From NCBI GenBank assembly GCA_030652995.1, contig JAUSAG010000042.1, positions 111,140-175,139 on the forward strand: a stretch of 64,000 nt of DNA, written 5' to 3'. The first letter of the stretch is position 1, and every line of letters begins with the position of its first letter. Below the pieces are notes generated by a model. It made no database searches. It worked only from the letters and a program-made list of their open reading frames with translations, and was not told where the DNA came from. The stretch comes from Methylotenera sp. GTDB taxonomy: Bacteria > Pseudomonadota > Gammaproteobacteria > Burkholderiales > Methylophilaceae. Below, one piece after another: positions 9,605 through 22,193 of the stretch. The translations under genes and the position numbers were made by a program.

Positions 9605-11264
9605 TTTGTTTATGATGATGATTGCCTTGCTTTTTGAGCAGGGTTTCTGCATGAATCATCTTGTTGATGTACCACTGCTGTGCAATAGACAACACATTAT
9701 TCACCAACCAGTACAACACCAAACCAGAAGGGAAGAAGAAAAAGAACACACTGAATATTACTGGCATCCAAGTCATAATCTTAGCTTGCATCGGGTCCGT
9801 AGGTTTTGGGTTCAACCTGGTTTGAATAATCATGGATGCCCCCATGAGTACCGGCAAAATATAGTAAGGATCTATGGCTGAAAGATCTTTAATCCATCCA
9901 AAAAATGGTGCGTGGCGTAACTCAACTGAGCCTAGCAACACCCAATAAAGCGCAATAAATACAGGGATTTGCACCAAAATTGGTAAGCAACCGCCCATTG
10001 GATTTATTTTCTCTTTTTTGTAGAGCTCCATCATCGCCATTTGCATTTTTTGGCGATCGTCACCAAATTTTTCTTTCATCGATTGCAGGCGCGGCGCTAA
10101 TTCACGCATTTGTGCCATGCTACGGTAACTGGTTGCTGAAAGTTTAAAAAATACCGCTTTAATTAAAATCGTCAGCAGAATAATCGCCACACCCCAGTTT
10201 TGTACTACGGATTGTATTTTTGATAACAACCAAAATAGTGGCGAGGCCACCATCGTAAGCCAACCGTAATCGACCGTATATTCTAATCCTGGTGCTGTTG
10301 AAGATAAATCATGTTTGGTTTGTGGGCCTGAGAATAGCCGCGCAGGTACCGTTAAGCTTGCACCTGGCTCGATAGCGCTTAGGGTGCTTTTTGAGCCAAT
10401 TCTGTAAATGTCATCACTTAATTTTTCAGTATAAAACTTACGTGCCAAACCATCTTTAGGAATCCAAGCACTAACAAAGTAATGTTGCAATAATCCAACC
10501 CAACCATCATTTGATGAAATGGTTAACGGCTCTTTTACCATATCACTAAATGCTAGCTTTTTAAATTTAGTCGCCTCTGTGTAATAAGAGCCGCCGGTAA
10601 AAGTGGGCATTAACATAGATCCTTGATTAGACTCGCTGTCATGCACTATTTGATAATAAACGGTTGGTGTAATGGCACTAGCAGAGCCATTTTTAATTTC
10701 ATACGTTACGTCGATAGCGTATTTATTGCGATGAAATGTGTAAACTTTATCCACAGAAATATCATTGTTTTGCCAGTTTAAGCGTACTTCTAGCGTATCT
10801 TTATCCACAGGCATTTGGTAGCTTGTGGCGCTACTGGTAAATGTTGCATTGTGTGAAGGCAAATCGGCACCAATCAAGCCTGTTTGCGCAACGTAAAGCA
10901 TCGACTTACTAGCATCATCTAATAGTACAAAATTTGAGCTTTCACTTTCTGATGCACGGTGCTTAAGTAGCTCTAATCTACGCAAATCACCGCCTATGGT
11001 CTCGATATCCGCCTTATATAAATCGGTAGTTACACTGATACGCTGGCCTGATAATAATTTATAACCTGCCTCTACAGTAGCATTACTAGCCGCATCAGCA
11101 CTAACCACCTGCCCAGGATCGGTCTCAGTAAGATTGGTCGCATTAATACGAGTTACCTCTACTGGAGAATGCTGAGTTTGCCAGGCATCCCACAACATCA
11201 AAATAGACATCGAAAAAATAACAAACAGTACTAAACGTTTTGTATCCATAATGTTCTTAGGCAA
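9591..11264 (-). CDS. yidC: Membrane protein insertase YidC
   Basis: [24 protein letters not shown]-terminus and conserved C-terminal Oxa1 domain; gene order. Confidence 0.97.
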   Translation of the reverse strand: MPKNIMDTKRLVLFVIFSMSILMLWDAWQTQHSPVEVTRINATNLTETDPGQVVSADAASNATVEAGYKLLSGQRISVTTDLYKADIETIGGDLRRLELLKHRASESESSNFVLLDDASKSMLYVAQTGLIGADLPSHNATFTSSATSYQMPVDKDTLEVRLNWQNNDISVDKVYTFHRNKYAIDVTYEIKNGSASAITPTVYYQIVHDSESNQGSMLMPTFTGGSYYTEATKFKKLAFSDMVKEPLTISSNDGWVGLLQHYFVSAWIPKDGLARKFYTEKLSDDIYRIGSKSTLSAIEPGASLTVPARLFSGPQTKHDLSSTAPGLEYTVDYGWLTMVASPLFWLLSKIQSVVQNWGVAIILLTILIKAVFFKLSATSYRSMAQMRELAPRLQSMKEKFGDDRQKMQMAMMELYKKEKINPMGGCLPILVQIPVFIALYWVLLGSVELRHAPFFGWIKDLSAIDPYYILPVLMGASMIIQTRLNPKPTDPMQAKIMTWMPVIFSVFFFFFPSGLVLYWLVNNVLSIAQQWYINKMIHAETLLKKQGNHHHKQSDKP

Positions 11265-11298
11265 TCTTTATATAATTTTAATAATAAATTATTGGTGT

Positions 11299-11517
11299 TT
11301 AAGGAATAGGATCATGTCCGCCAGCATGCCAAGGGTGGCAACGCAATAATCGGCGAACTGTAAAATAAGTGCCTAAAAATGCACCATGTTTGCGTATGGC
11401 TTCAATTGCATATTGTGAGCAAGTTGGGTAAAAACGGCATTGTTGACCAAGCATCGGGCTTAAAATAAGCTGATAAGCTTTTACAACCACAACTAAAAAA
11501 CGCGCCACTATATTCAA
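11299..11517 (-). CDS. yidD: Membrane protein insertion efficiency factor YidD
   Basis: YQLILSPMLGQQCRFYPTCSQYAIEAIRKHGA. Confidence 0.95.
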   Translation of the reverse strand: MNIVARFLVVVVKAYQLILSPMLGQQCRFYPTCSQYAIEAIRKHGAFLGTYFTVRRLLRCHPWHAGGHDPIP

Positions 11518-11963
11518 TTTTGGCTTTCTGAGCTAACAATCAATGGCGATTTTATCGCTGAATTTGTATACCCACTCGAACCTACGTGCAGATTTAAGAC
11601 ACGTTGATTTAATTTTGAAATTAACATATCAAACTCTTGTTTAATTTGAATAAAATCACTTTTAGTAAACTTTTTTTGAACACGGATAATTAAATCAACG
11701 TGACAAATTTCATGTTGCTTAAGCCTAAAAAACTCACGCAATACGCGCCGCATGTAGTTTCTATCCACCGCTAATTTAGCTGTTTTTTTCCCCACCACCA
11801 AACCTAAACGCGGGCGTTGGTGCAAATTAGGCTGAAAATGCATTGCTAAATATGGTGTTGAAATCCGCTTGCGGAAATTAAAAACGGATGAAAAATCATC
11901 CGTTTTAATCATTTTGGCTTGTTTTTCTAGACCGTATGTCTTAAGCCTGTAGGTTAGCAACAT
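11514..11963 (-). CDS. rnpA: Ribonuclease P protein component (true start may be internal)
   Basis: RPRLGLVVGKKTAKLAVDRNYMRRVLREFFR. Confidence 0.93.
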   Translation of the reverse strand: MLLTYRLKTYGLEKQAKMIKTDDFSSVFNFRKRISTPYLAMHFQPNLHQRPRLGLVVGKKTAKLAVDRNYMRRVLREFFRLKQHEICHVDLIIRVQKKFTKSDFIQIKQEFDMLISKLNQRVLNLHVGSSGYTNSAIKSPLIVSSESQN

Positions 11964-12065
11964 TATGTTTGGTAACTCTAATTAAAACACTGTAATTAAA
12001 AATTACCGCATTTAGAATAATAATGATGCGATTGTATATTTTAAATGTCCGAATGGACCGTTAAA

Positions 12066-12200
12066 TTACAAACCCAGACGTTTACGGCCTTTAGCACGAC
12101 GACGAGCGATCACAGCACGACCACCTTTGGTAGCCATACGAACTAAAAAGCCATGAGTTGTGGCGCGACGTGTTTTAGAAGGTTGATAGGTACGTTTCAT
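12066..12200 (-). CDS. rpmH: 50S ribosomal protein L34
   Basis: [44 protein letters not shown]; not in supplied ORF track. Confidence 0.98.
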   Translation of the reverse strand: MKRTYQPSKTRRATTHGFLVRMATKGGRAVIARRRAKGRKRLGL

Positions 12201-12357
12201 GTAAATCTCCAGCGAGCATTAAGCTATAAAGGGCGTTATTAAACCTGATAACACGCTCTTTTGTCAACGTTTATTTAGTTTTATATAGTTTGAGTTAAGG
12301 CATTTATTATAACGCCCGAAACGTTATTCTATTTAATTTATAATTTATTAAATTGCC

Positions 12358-12366
12358 TGTGGATAA
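12358..12366 (-). promoter_or_regulatory. DnaA box (TTATCCACA on minus strand)
   Basis: tgtggataa exact match in AT-rich rpmH-dnaA intergenic region. Confidence 0.6.
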
Positions 12367-12504
12367 GTTACCTTAAACCAGCTAAAATGAAACGATTAAT
12401 ATTTAACAAAAATATTGTTTAAAAACAAATTTATTTTGAATAAAAACAAAAAGTTACAATAATTTAATTGTTGTAATTGCACTATTTAAGGCGCGTCTCA
12501 ATCA

Positions 12505-13917
12505 ATGGAAAATTTTTGGCCAGCTTGTCTCAGCCGTTTTGAGAAAGAGCTTTCTGCACAACAATTTAATACCTGGATTAAACCACTGTACACCGAAATA
12601 GAAGGTGATGCCGTGCGTGTTTTTGCGCCTAATCGCTTTGTTATGCAGTGGGTAAAAGATCGGTTTTTGAAAAAAATTGAGCAATATGCCCAGGAGTTAC
12701 TTTTACCTAACATACAAATAGAATTGTTATTAGGTGAAGCAAACACAAAAATTATAAACGATAAATCAATCGATAAACCTGAAATTATTAAACCTAAAAC
12801 TGATGCTAAGTCTGATTACACTCCCTCTGATTTTGAAGCTAAAATTAAATCAAGTCGAGCACTCACATCCGGCATTAAAGTTAAAAAAAATAATGAGAAC
12901 TCCGGATTAAACCCATCATTTAATTTTAGTAATTACGTTACAGGCCGAGCTAACCAATTAGCCCGCGCAGCAGCAATACAAGTTGCAGAAAATCCAGGTG
13001 CTGCTTACAACCCTTTATTTATTTATGGTGGTGTTGGGCTAGGCAAAACACATTTACTGCAGGCGATTGGGAATGAATTAAAATCTCATCATCCTGATGC
13101 AAAAATACGTTATTTACATGCTGAGCGTTATGTATCTGATGTAGTAAAAGCTTATGAACATAAAGCGTTTGATGAGTTTAAGCGCCAGTATCATTCTCTT
13201 GATTTGTTGTTAATTGATGATATTCAGTTTTTTGCAAAAAAAACGCGAACGCAAGAAGAGTTTTTTTATGCTTTTAATTCACTTATTGAAGCTAAAAAAC
13301 AGATTGTTATTACCTGTGATACTTACCCCAAAGAAATTATAGATGTCGATGAGCGATTAAGAACCCGTTTTAGTTGGGGTTTAACGGTTGCTGTTGAGCC
13401 ACCTGAGCTTGAAATGCGCGTTGCAATTTTATTAAAAAAAGCTGAAGCAGTTAACTTGAATTTACCTGAAGATGTGGCTTTTTTTATTGCAAAACAGATT
13501 CGCTCTAGTGTAAGAGAATTAGAAGGTGCTTTAAATCGTATTATTGCTATGGCTAAATTTACAGGTCATGCAATTGACGTTCATTTAGCTAAAGACGCAT
13601 TACGTGATTTAATTGCAATACGCGGTCGACAAGTAACCATGGAAAATATTCAAAAAACTGTCGCTGATTATTACAAAATTAAAGTAGCTGAAATGTATAG
13701 CAAAAAACGCACACGTAACTTTGCGCGTCCGCGTCAAATCGCTATGGCTTTATCTCGTGAGTTAACCAATCATAGCTTTCCTGAAATTGGTGAGGCTTTT
13801 GGTGGTCGCCACCATACTACGGTAATGCATGCATGTGATGAGATTGATTCATTACGGCAAAATGATCCTAGCGTTGCGAGAGATATAGGGTTTTTAGTGC
13901 AGGTAATTAGAGATTAG
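12505..13917 (+). CDS. dnaA: Chromosomal replication initiator protein DnaA
   Basis: NPLFIYGGVGLGKTHLLQAIGNE; C-terminal GGRHHTTVMHACDEI. Confidence 0.98.
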   Translation: MENFWPACLSRFEKELSAQQFNTWIKPLYTEIEGDAVRVFAPNRFVMQWVKDRFLKKIEQYAQELLLPNIQIELLLGEANTKIINDKSIDKPEIIKPKTDAKSDYTPSDFEAKIKSSRALTSGIKVKKNNENSGLNPSFNFSNYVTGRANQLARAAAIQVAENPGAAYNPLFIYGGVGLGKTHLLQAIGNELKSHHPDAKIRYLHAERYVSDVVKAYEHKAFDEFKRQYHSLDLLLIDDIQFFAKKTRTQEEFFYAFNSLIEAKKQIVITCDTYPKEIIDVDERLRTRFSWGLTVAVEPPELEMRVAILLKKAEAVNLNLPEDVAFFIAKQIRSSVRELEGALNRIIAMAKFTGHAIDVHLAKDALRDLIAIRGRQVTMENIQKTVADYYKIKVAEMYSKKRTRNFARPRQIAMALSRELTNHSFPEIGEAFGGRHHTTVMHACDEIDSLRQNDPSVARDIGFLVQVIRD

Positions 13918-14154
13918 TGGCGCTAAAAAATCTTAGTTATATTGAGGATTAACTGTGAATAAAAAGTGTATAAGGTTGTGTTTAATTATATTTAAAAATT
14001 TACTCAACAAATAACCCACAGTAGATTATGTAATTACTAAGATAGAAAAATAGAATTTAACCAACTGATTTTAAAAGAAAATAATCAGTTATCCACAAAT
14101 AAATGCACCATTATTATTGTTATTATTTATATATATATTATTTAGGTTATAAAG
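13918..14154. other. oriC: Probable oriC or part of it (dnaA-dnaN intergenic)
   Basis: AT-rich; DnaA box TTATCCACA at 14089-14097, near-box TGTGAATAA at 13954-13962. Confidence 0.5.
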
Positions 14155-15255
14155 ATGAATATACAAATCAACCGTGAAACATTATTAAAACCACTTACTT
14201 CAGTAACAAGTATCGTAGAAAAAAGACATACCCTGCCTATTTTGTCTAATTTATTACTTGAAGCAAAGCAGGGTAAAATTTATCTCACTGCCACAGATTT
14301 AGAAATGCAAATTTCATTGTCGGTTGATAGTGCGGCTACAGGTGATTTTTCTACGACTATATCGGCTAAAAAATTACTTGATATTTGTCGATCATTACCA
14401 GATAACGCAGAAATTAGTATGGCTACTAACGATAGCCGCATTACATTAAAAGCCGGGAAAAGCCGTTTTAATTTACAAACCCTGCCTGCTGCTGACTACC
14501 CGGCAATTACTAAAACTCAAACTGTAGGTACCTTGGTTACTATTGGTCAAGGGTTATTAAAGTCACTATTAAAGCAAGTTGAATTTGCAATGGCGCAACA
14601 AGACATACGTTATTATCTTAATGGCTTATTGTTTGAAGTAATTGCTAATCGCTTAAATGTTGTTGGTACTGATGGGCATCGTTTAAGTTTTACTTCTGCC
14701 GAATTAAAACAAAACTATGAAAAACAAGAGATCATATTGCCGCGAAAAACTGTGCTTGAGTTAGTCAAACTATTGGATGATAGTGAAGATGATGTGAAAA
14801 TTGAGCTTACCAATAACCAGGTTAATTTTAGTTTTGGAAATATCAGGTTAATTTCAAAGGTAATTGACGGGAAATTTCCTGATTACAATCGAGTTATTCC
14901 AACAGGTCATCAAAATATATTTTCAATTGAGCGTTTGGGTGTATTGTTAGCCATGCAGCGGGCGTCTATTTTATCCAATGAAAAATATCGCGGTATTCGT
15001 ATGGTGTTGAGTAATAACAACTTAAAACTCATTAGCACTAATAGCGACCAGGAAGAAGCTGAAGAAGAGTTAGAAATTGCCTACAACGGTGATGGTTTGG
15101 ATATTGGTTTTAATGTGACTTATTTAATTGATGTGTTAAATAATACCAATAGTGAACAAATAAACTTCTCGTTCGCTGATGCGAATAGTAGCTGCCTAAT
15201 TACAGTGCCAAATAATAATGATTATAAATATGTAGTGATGCCAATGCGTATATAA
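14155..15255 (+). CDS. dnaN: DNA polymerase III subunit beta
   Basis: KRHTLPILSNLLLEA, C-terminal VVMPMRI. Confidence 0.97.
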   Translation: MNIQINRETLLKPLTSVTSIVEKRHTLPILSNLLLEAKQGKIYLTATDLEMQISLSVDSAATGDFSTTISAKKLLDICRSLPDNAEISMATNDSRITLKAGKSRFNLQTLPAADYPAITKTQTVGTLVTIGQGLLKSLLKQVEFAMAQQDIRYYLNGLLFEVIANRLNVVGTDGHRLSFTSAELKQNYEKQEIILPRKTVLELVKLLDDSEDDVKIELTNNQVNFSFGNIRLISKVIDGKFPDYNRVIPTGHQNIFSIERLGVLLAMQRASILSNEKYRGIRMVLSNNNLKLISTNSDQEEAEEELEIAYNGDGLDIGFNVTYLIDVLNNTNSEQINFSFADANSSCLITVPNNNDYKYVVMPMRI

Positions 15256-15268
15256 AATGCATTGGCGA

Positions 15269-15284
15269 CGTTTCACGTGAAACA
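15269..15284. promoter_or_regulatory. parS site 3
   Basis: CGTTTCACGTGAAACA, 15/16 to consensus, dnaN-gyrB intergenic. Confidence 0.8.
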
Positions 15285-15292
15285 AATGATAG

Positions 15293-17746
<2,454 letters not shown>

Positions 17747-17814
17747 TGATGTTGTAGGGTTCCATCCGATTTTTTGATTTTTCTAAATTTTTTGATTTTC
17801 TCAAAATTGATAAT

Positions 17815-17836
17815 AAAAGCCCGAAAGGGCTTTTTT
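17815..17836 (+). terminator. Intrinsic terminator downstream of gyrB
   Basis: aaaagccc gaaa gggctttttt. Confidence 0.8.
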
Positions 17837-17993
17837 ATTGCCCGAAATTAAGTGTGTAAAAGTCAGTGGTTAGTTCGTGGTAGATGTTGAAGCTAGAACA
17901 ATCTTAAAGCGGTATGTGTCTAAACTCAAATCTCCGGACAGTAGTGGTTTAATTTAAATAAACTGCGCGCAAGCAGGTGTGACATTATAAATC

Positions 17994-18284
17994 ATGTCTG
18001 ATAAAAAACTAATGGATGAGTTTCATGTCATATCGCCAAAGAGGGGCAATGGAATGTTGCGCAGAGAAGTTTGGGTGGATGAGAAAGGCAACATAACAAA
18101 ATATAACCTTGCCTATATCAATCTCCAGTTATTTAGTGGAGATAATGGCAGAGACATCGGATTTGATAATGCTCATGGCTATCATCATCATTACTATGGC
18201 AAGGTTGAGGCGGTTGTTTTTATCAGTTATGAAGACACAGAAATATTATTTGAAAAAGAATGGTTAGCGCTAAGGAGTACATAA
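17994..18284 (+). CDS. TumE-like toxin (DUF6516 family)
   Basis: REVWVDEKGNITKYNLAYIN...DNAHGYHHHYYGK; overlaps downstream HTH antitoxin by 1 nt. Confidence 0.75.
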   Translation: MSDKKLMDEFHVISPKRGNGMLRREVWVDEKGNITKYNLAYINLQLFSGDNGRDIGFDNAHGYHHHYYGKVEAVVFISYEDTEILFEKEWLALRST

Positions 18285-18667
18285 TGCACATTAAAATTGA
18301 AAGTACAGAAGACTTTTTTGCTAGAGGTAAAACAACTGCATCTTTGGCAGACAAAGGCCTGTTAGAAAAAGAAAGTAGAATTGTTAGTTTTGAAAATGCA
18401 GAAGATTTGGCTAAGGTTGTATCTGCGGCTAAAATTGATCTTTTCAGAACCATTCGGTCTCATTCTGGCTCCATCACAGATATTTCCAAGCGTCTCAATA
18501 GAGATCGTTCTGCCGTTAAGCGCGATATCGATGTGTTGCAATCGATTGGATTGGTGGATATACGCACGATGAAAAACGCAGGGCATGGCACGAAAAAAGA
18601 GGTCATTGCCAGCGACAACCAGGTTTTTTATGGCTTGGTAAGGACATTAAAAAATGCCTGCTTCTAA
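18284..18667 (+). CDS. TumA-like HTH antitoxin/transcriptional regulator
   Basis: Winged-HTH ITDISKRLNRDRSAVKRDIDVLQSIGLVDI; TAATG coupling with upstream gene (ORF track start 18260 is too long). Confidence 0.75.
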   Translation: MHIKIESTEDFFARGKTTASLADKGLLEKESRIVSFENAEDLAKVVSAAKIDLFRTIRSHSGSITDISKRLNRDRSAVKRDIDVLQSIGLVDIRTMKNAGHGTKKEVIASDNQVFYGLVRTLKNACF

Positions 18668-18970
18668 GAAGGATTATCTAGAAATTTGAAAATGATTTGT
18701 AGTTTCGTCTCTTTAGAGTAATGTTAAGTTGTTGATTTATGATGGTATGAAATTTTTAACATACTTAAGAGCATGTCAATTTCAGGCGCGCTAAAGATTA
18801 GTAAAAAATTGAGCTAAGAACAGCAGGGCTAAAGTTATAAGGCATAAGCCAATGATGCTCCTGTAGCAACGTCATGCAATGATCACAACACTCAGTTTAA
18901 GTTATTGATAATTGTCATCCCGATCCCGTTCCCGTTCTTGCTCTTGTCCATGGCTTGGCTTACGCGGGGC

Positions 18971-19864
18971 TTATTGATCCTGTGACCTTGGCTTCTGTTG
19001 CTCACGCTGAGCTGGCCATGTCCCTGGCTGTGGTTGCGGTCTAGAATCTCGAACTTCCGGACGTCCTTGTTGTGGCGAGGCGGGGGTTGATCTCTGGATG
19101 TCCATGCCTCCCTTTTGCGGTGGCTGTGCGCGTGTGGCATCTGGGCTATCGTGCTGACGCGGTGTAGCCTGCGGCTGGGGCGCAGAGCGTTGCATATCCT
19201 GTTGCCTAGAATTTCTTTCTTCAGGCGCTCTTTGTCTTTCCTGCTGGGCTGGCGTTCTTGGTGCCGTCCGCTCTTGATAGCGTCGTTGCACTACTGGATC
19301 ACGCGGCTGGTAACGGTAATTCTGTTGGTGCAACTCCTGTTGCCGCTCCACCTGTTGGGGATAATGATTTCCTGAATATTGCCGCTGGTAGCTAGGTCGC
19401 GGTGCTGGCGGCGGTGCAGACCGGCGATCCCATTTATCCCAGCCACGTCTGTGTTGTTCCCAATCGTGCCCCCAATGACTCCCCCAGCGTGGCGGTGAGC
19501 TTAGCCGCCAGCCAGTGAAGTAGGCGGGCGGATGGAGATAGTAGCGTACCGGGATTCTCAGGATGAACACAGGGACAACCTCTGGAGCAACAACCCACCA
19601 AGGACCGTTGTACCATTCACTCGCATACCAATAGTCATCTTGGTAAACCCAGTACAATCCGTCGTAAAAAAAGAAGTTGGCTTGTAGTCGTGGCGCATAG
19701 TAAACAGGGTAACCAGGTACAACAACGAGTTGCGGATATGCAGGAACGTTGATGCCGATGCTTACGTGTGGCAGTCCAATGCCGATGCTCACCCGCATAT
19801 CAGCAGAAGCGACCGGGGACAACAGCATTCCAATTAACATCAATATGTTGCGAATTTTTAGCAT
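18971..19864 (-). CDS. Secreted Q/P/R-rich protein with aromatic-rich N-terminal region
   Basis: Signal peptide MLKIRNILMLIGMLLSPVASA, DGLYWVYQDDYWYASEWYNGPWWVV, then long Gln/Pro/Arg-rich tail; internal start at 19864 preferred. Confidence 0.65.
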   Translation of the reverse strand: MLKIRNILMLIGMLLSPVASADMRVSIGIGLPHVSIGINVPAYPQLVVVPGYPVYYAPRLQANFFFYDGLYWVYQDDYWYASEWYNGPWWVVAPEVVPVFILRIPVRYYLHPPAYFTGWRLSSPPRWGSHWGHDWEQHRRGWDKWDRRSAPPPAPRPSYQRQYSGNHYPQQVERQQELHQQNYRYQPRDPVVQRRYQERTAPRTPAQQERQRAPEERNSRQQDMQRSAPQPQATPRQHDSPDATRAQPPQKGGMDIQRSTPASPQQGRPEVRDSRPQPQPGTWPAQREQQKPRSQDQ

Positions 19865-20225
19865 ATTATGACCTCCAGTTCGGTAACTAAGTGTTATGGA
19901 TATCGGCGGAAAGTGTTGCCAGAGCCAGTCACATGATTCCCGCTCTCGTTCACGCAGTTCCGATTGGTATCGCACATAAAAATACAGGTGCAGAATCAGT
20001 AAATCTTATGCTTAACTTTATGCTAAAAAGGTAATAAGTGTCTGTACGTGCGCACACGTAGGGGCGGAAAATTTATGCTAATCCATGCTTCTTGGGTTAA
20101 ATGGTTTTTCTAAAATGTATATAATTTCATAAAGCGTTCTATCAATCAGCAAGTTTTATTAACGGCATAAACATTGCCCAAAAAACGTCGCACACCGTTG
20201 TCTATCAAGGGTAGCGGATCTTGCG

Positions 20226-21110
20226 TTATTCGTCAGAAATGTGGTTGAGAATAGCCATCGCTGCCGGATGATTGGCGCGTCTTTCAACTGAAATTGCGTA
20301 AAAACGCTCAACCACGTCATCGGTTTGGCCTATTTTAACTACATCATGTTGGCGTTGAACTTCATCCTCGATGATAGTTGGCGCGGTAAAAATACCTACA
20401 CCTGCTTGCCCAAACGCCCGCATCAGCGCGCTGTCATCAAACTCACCAATGATGTGTGGTTGAATACGCTGTGTGTTAAGCCATTGCATGAGCCGTTTAC
20501 GTACGGCGCTATCTTCTCCCGGCACCAGTAAGGGTGCGTTGCCTATGTTTTGCGGAAAATTATGGCCATAGTTAAGTGCCAAGTTTTTGGTGGCAAAAAA
20601 ACTGATGCCACATTCACTTAGCTGATTACTACGTCCTTTTATATCAATTTCGCTAGGCATGGGCCTATCGGCTAACACAAGATCAAGCCGATGAATAGCA
20701 AGCTCACCAAGCAGTGGTTCTAGCTTACCTTCTCGGCAAACGATTTTAATCGGTTCTTTGAGAGACATTGCCGGCGCAAGTAATTGGTAAGCGATAGATT
20801 TAGGAACGGCATCAGAAATGCCTACCTTAAATAGTCGCCGCCGCTCATTTGTGCCGGCACGTAATGTTTCTTCTAGTGCATTGCTTGCCTGAAATATATC
20901 CTCAGCGTAAGTGAGCGCTAACTGTCCGGCCTCGGTAAGCTCAATACCACGTCCAACACGGCGAAACAAAGCAACACCTAATGATGCCTCAAGAATGCCA
21001 ATTTGTCCGCTGAGCGTTTGTGGCGTGAGATTGAGCTGTTTACCGGCGCGAACCATGCTCCCTGCGCGGGCGACTGCCCAAAAATAATGAAACTGTTTGT
21101 AATTGATCAT
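20226..21110 (-). CDS. nhaR: LysR-type activator NhaR-like
   Basis: MINYKQFHYFWAVARAGSMVRAGKQLNLTPQTLSGQIG. Confidence 0.85.
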   Translation of the reverse strand: MINYKQFHYFWAVARAGSMVRAGKQLNLTPQTLSGQIGILEASLGVALFRRVGRGIELTEAGQLALTYAEDIFQASNALEETLRAGTNERRRLFKVGISDAVPKSIAYQLLAPAMSLKEPIKIVCREGKLEPLLGELAIHRLDLVLADRPMPSEIDIKGRSNQLSECGISFFATKNLALNYGHNFPQNIGNAPLLVPGEDSAVRKRLMQWLNTQRIQPHIIGEFDDSALMRAFGQAGVGIFTAPTIIEDEVQRQHDVVKIGQTDDVVERFYAISVERRANHPAAMAILNHISDE

Positions 21111-21220
21111 AACGCTACAATAGCTCGTAAAAACCGAATAATCAAACAGTAATAATCTGCTTTTATTGCGTGTTAAAACAAGTTAAAGTGTGCATTGTTA
21201 TCACAGTAAGGACAATAATT

Positions 21221-22099
21221 ATGAAACGTATGATTTACTTTTTTGCAACCAATATTGCCATTATGCTGGTGCTCTCGGTCACTATGCGCATACTAGGCGT
21301 AGAGCCATATTTGAATGAAAACGGACTTGATTTAGGCAACTTGCTGGCATTTGCTGCAATTATGGGTTTTGGTGGTGCATTCATTTCATTGGCGATGTCC
21401 AAATGGTCGGCTAAGCGTATGTCTGGCGCGGTGGTGATTGAAGAGCCTCGCACAGCCACTGAAATTTGGCTGATAAAAACAGTGCGCGCGCAGGCGGATA
21501 TGGTAGGCATTAAAATGCCGGAAGTAGCCGTGTTTGATTCGCCGGAAGTAAATGCGTTTGCAACCGGCATGACCAAAAATAGTTCGTTAGTGGCGGTTTC
21601 TACAGGCTTACTTAATAAAATGAGTAAAGATGAAGCTGAGGCCGTGCTAGCGCATGAAGTGTCACATATTTCCAATGGCGATATGGTTACGCTGACTTTG
21701 ATTCAGGGCGTAGTGAACACGTTCGTGATGTTTTTATCGCGCGTCATCGGTTATGCGGTGGATAAAATTATTTTCAAAACTGAAAAAGGCACCGGCCCTG
21801 CGTTCTTTATTACCATGATGATTGCGCAATTTGTTTTAGGTATATTGGCGTCGATCATTGTGATGTGGTTTTCACGTCAGCGTGAGTTCCGTGCGGATGC
21901 GGGTGCAGCGAAGCTATCCAGTGCAAAAAAAATGATTGCCGCACTAGAGCGTTTGCAAGCCGAGCATGAGCCTTCAGTCTTGCCCGAACAAATGGCGGCT
22001 TCTGGTATTTCTGGTGGCGGTGGTAGTGGATTTAAAAAGTTATTTACCACGCACCCCAGTTTAGATGAGCGTATTGCCGCACTCCGTGCACTACAATAA
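21221..22099 (+). CDS. htpX: Zinc metalloprotease HtpX
   Basis: [37 protein letters not shown] motif; [12 protein letters not shown]. Confidence 0.95.
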   Translation: MKRMIYFFATNIAIMLVLSVTMRILGVEPYLNENGLDLGNLLAFAAIMGFGGAFISLAMSKWSAKRMSGAVVIEEPRTATEIWLIKTVRAQADMVGIKMPEVAVFDSPEVNAFATGMTKNSSLVAVSTGLLNKMSKDEAEAVLAHEVSHISNGDMVTLTLIQGVVNTFVMFLSRVIGYAVDKIIFKTEKGTGPAFFITMMIAQFVLGILASIIVMWFSRQREFRADAGAAKLSSAKKMIAALERLQAEHEPSVLPEQMAASGISGGGGSGFKKLFTTHPSLDERIAALRALQ

Positions 22100-22116
22100 A
22101 ATAATTCTTAACAACG

Positions 22117-22149
22117 GTGATTAGATGCCCGATCATGGCATCTAGTCAC
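22117..22149. repeat. Stem-loop gtgattagatgcc-N7-ggcatctagtcac
   Basis: 13-bp arms with 1 mismatch between htpX and terC. Confidence 0.7.
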
Positions 22150-22193
22150 ACTGTTACCACTCCGCATTAACAATTAATAGATTTAGAGATCTC

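Noticed and set aside
20046-20061. Short palindrome tacgtgcgcacacgta near 20.05 kb
   Set aside because: Only 6-bp arms; not distinguishable from chance.
22100-22193. Possible manganese (yybP-ykoY) riboswitch upstream of terC
   Set aside because: Only a simple 13-bp stem-loop is seen; conserved riboswitch core motifs are not evident, so more likely a terminator/hairpin.
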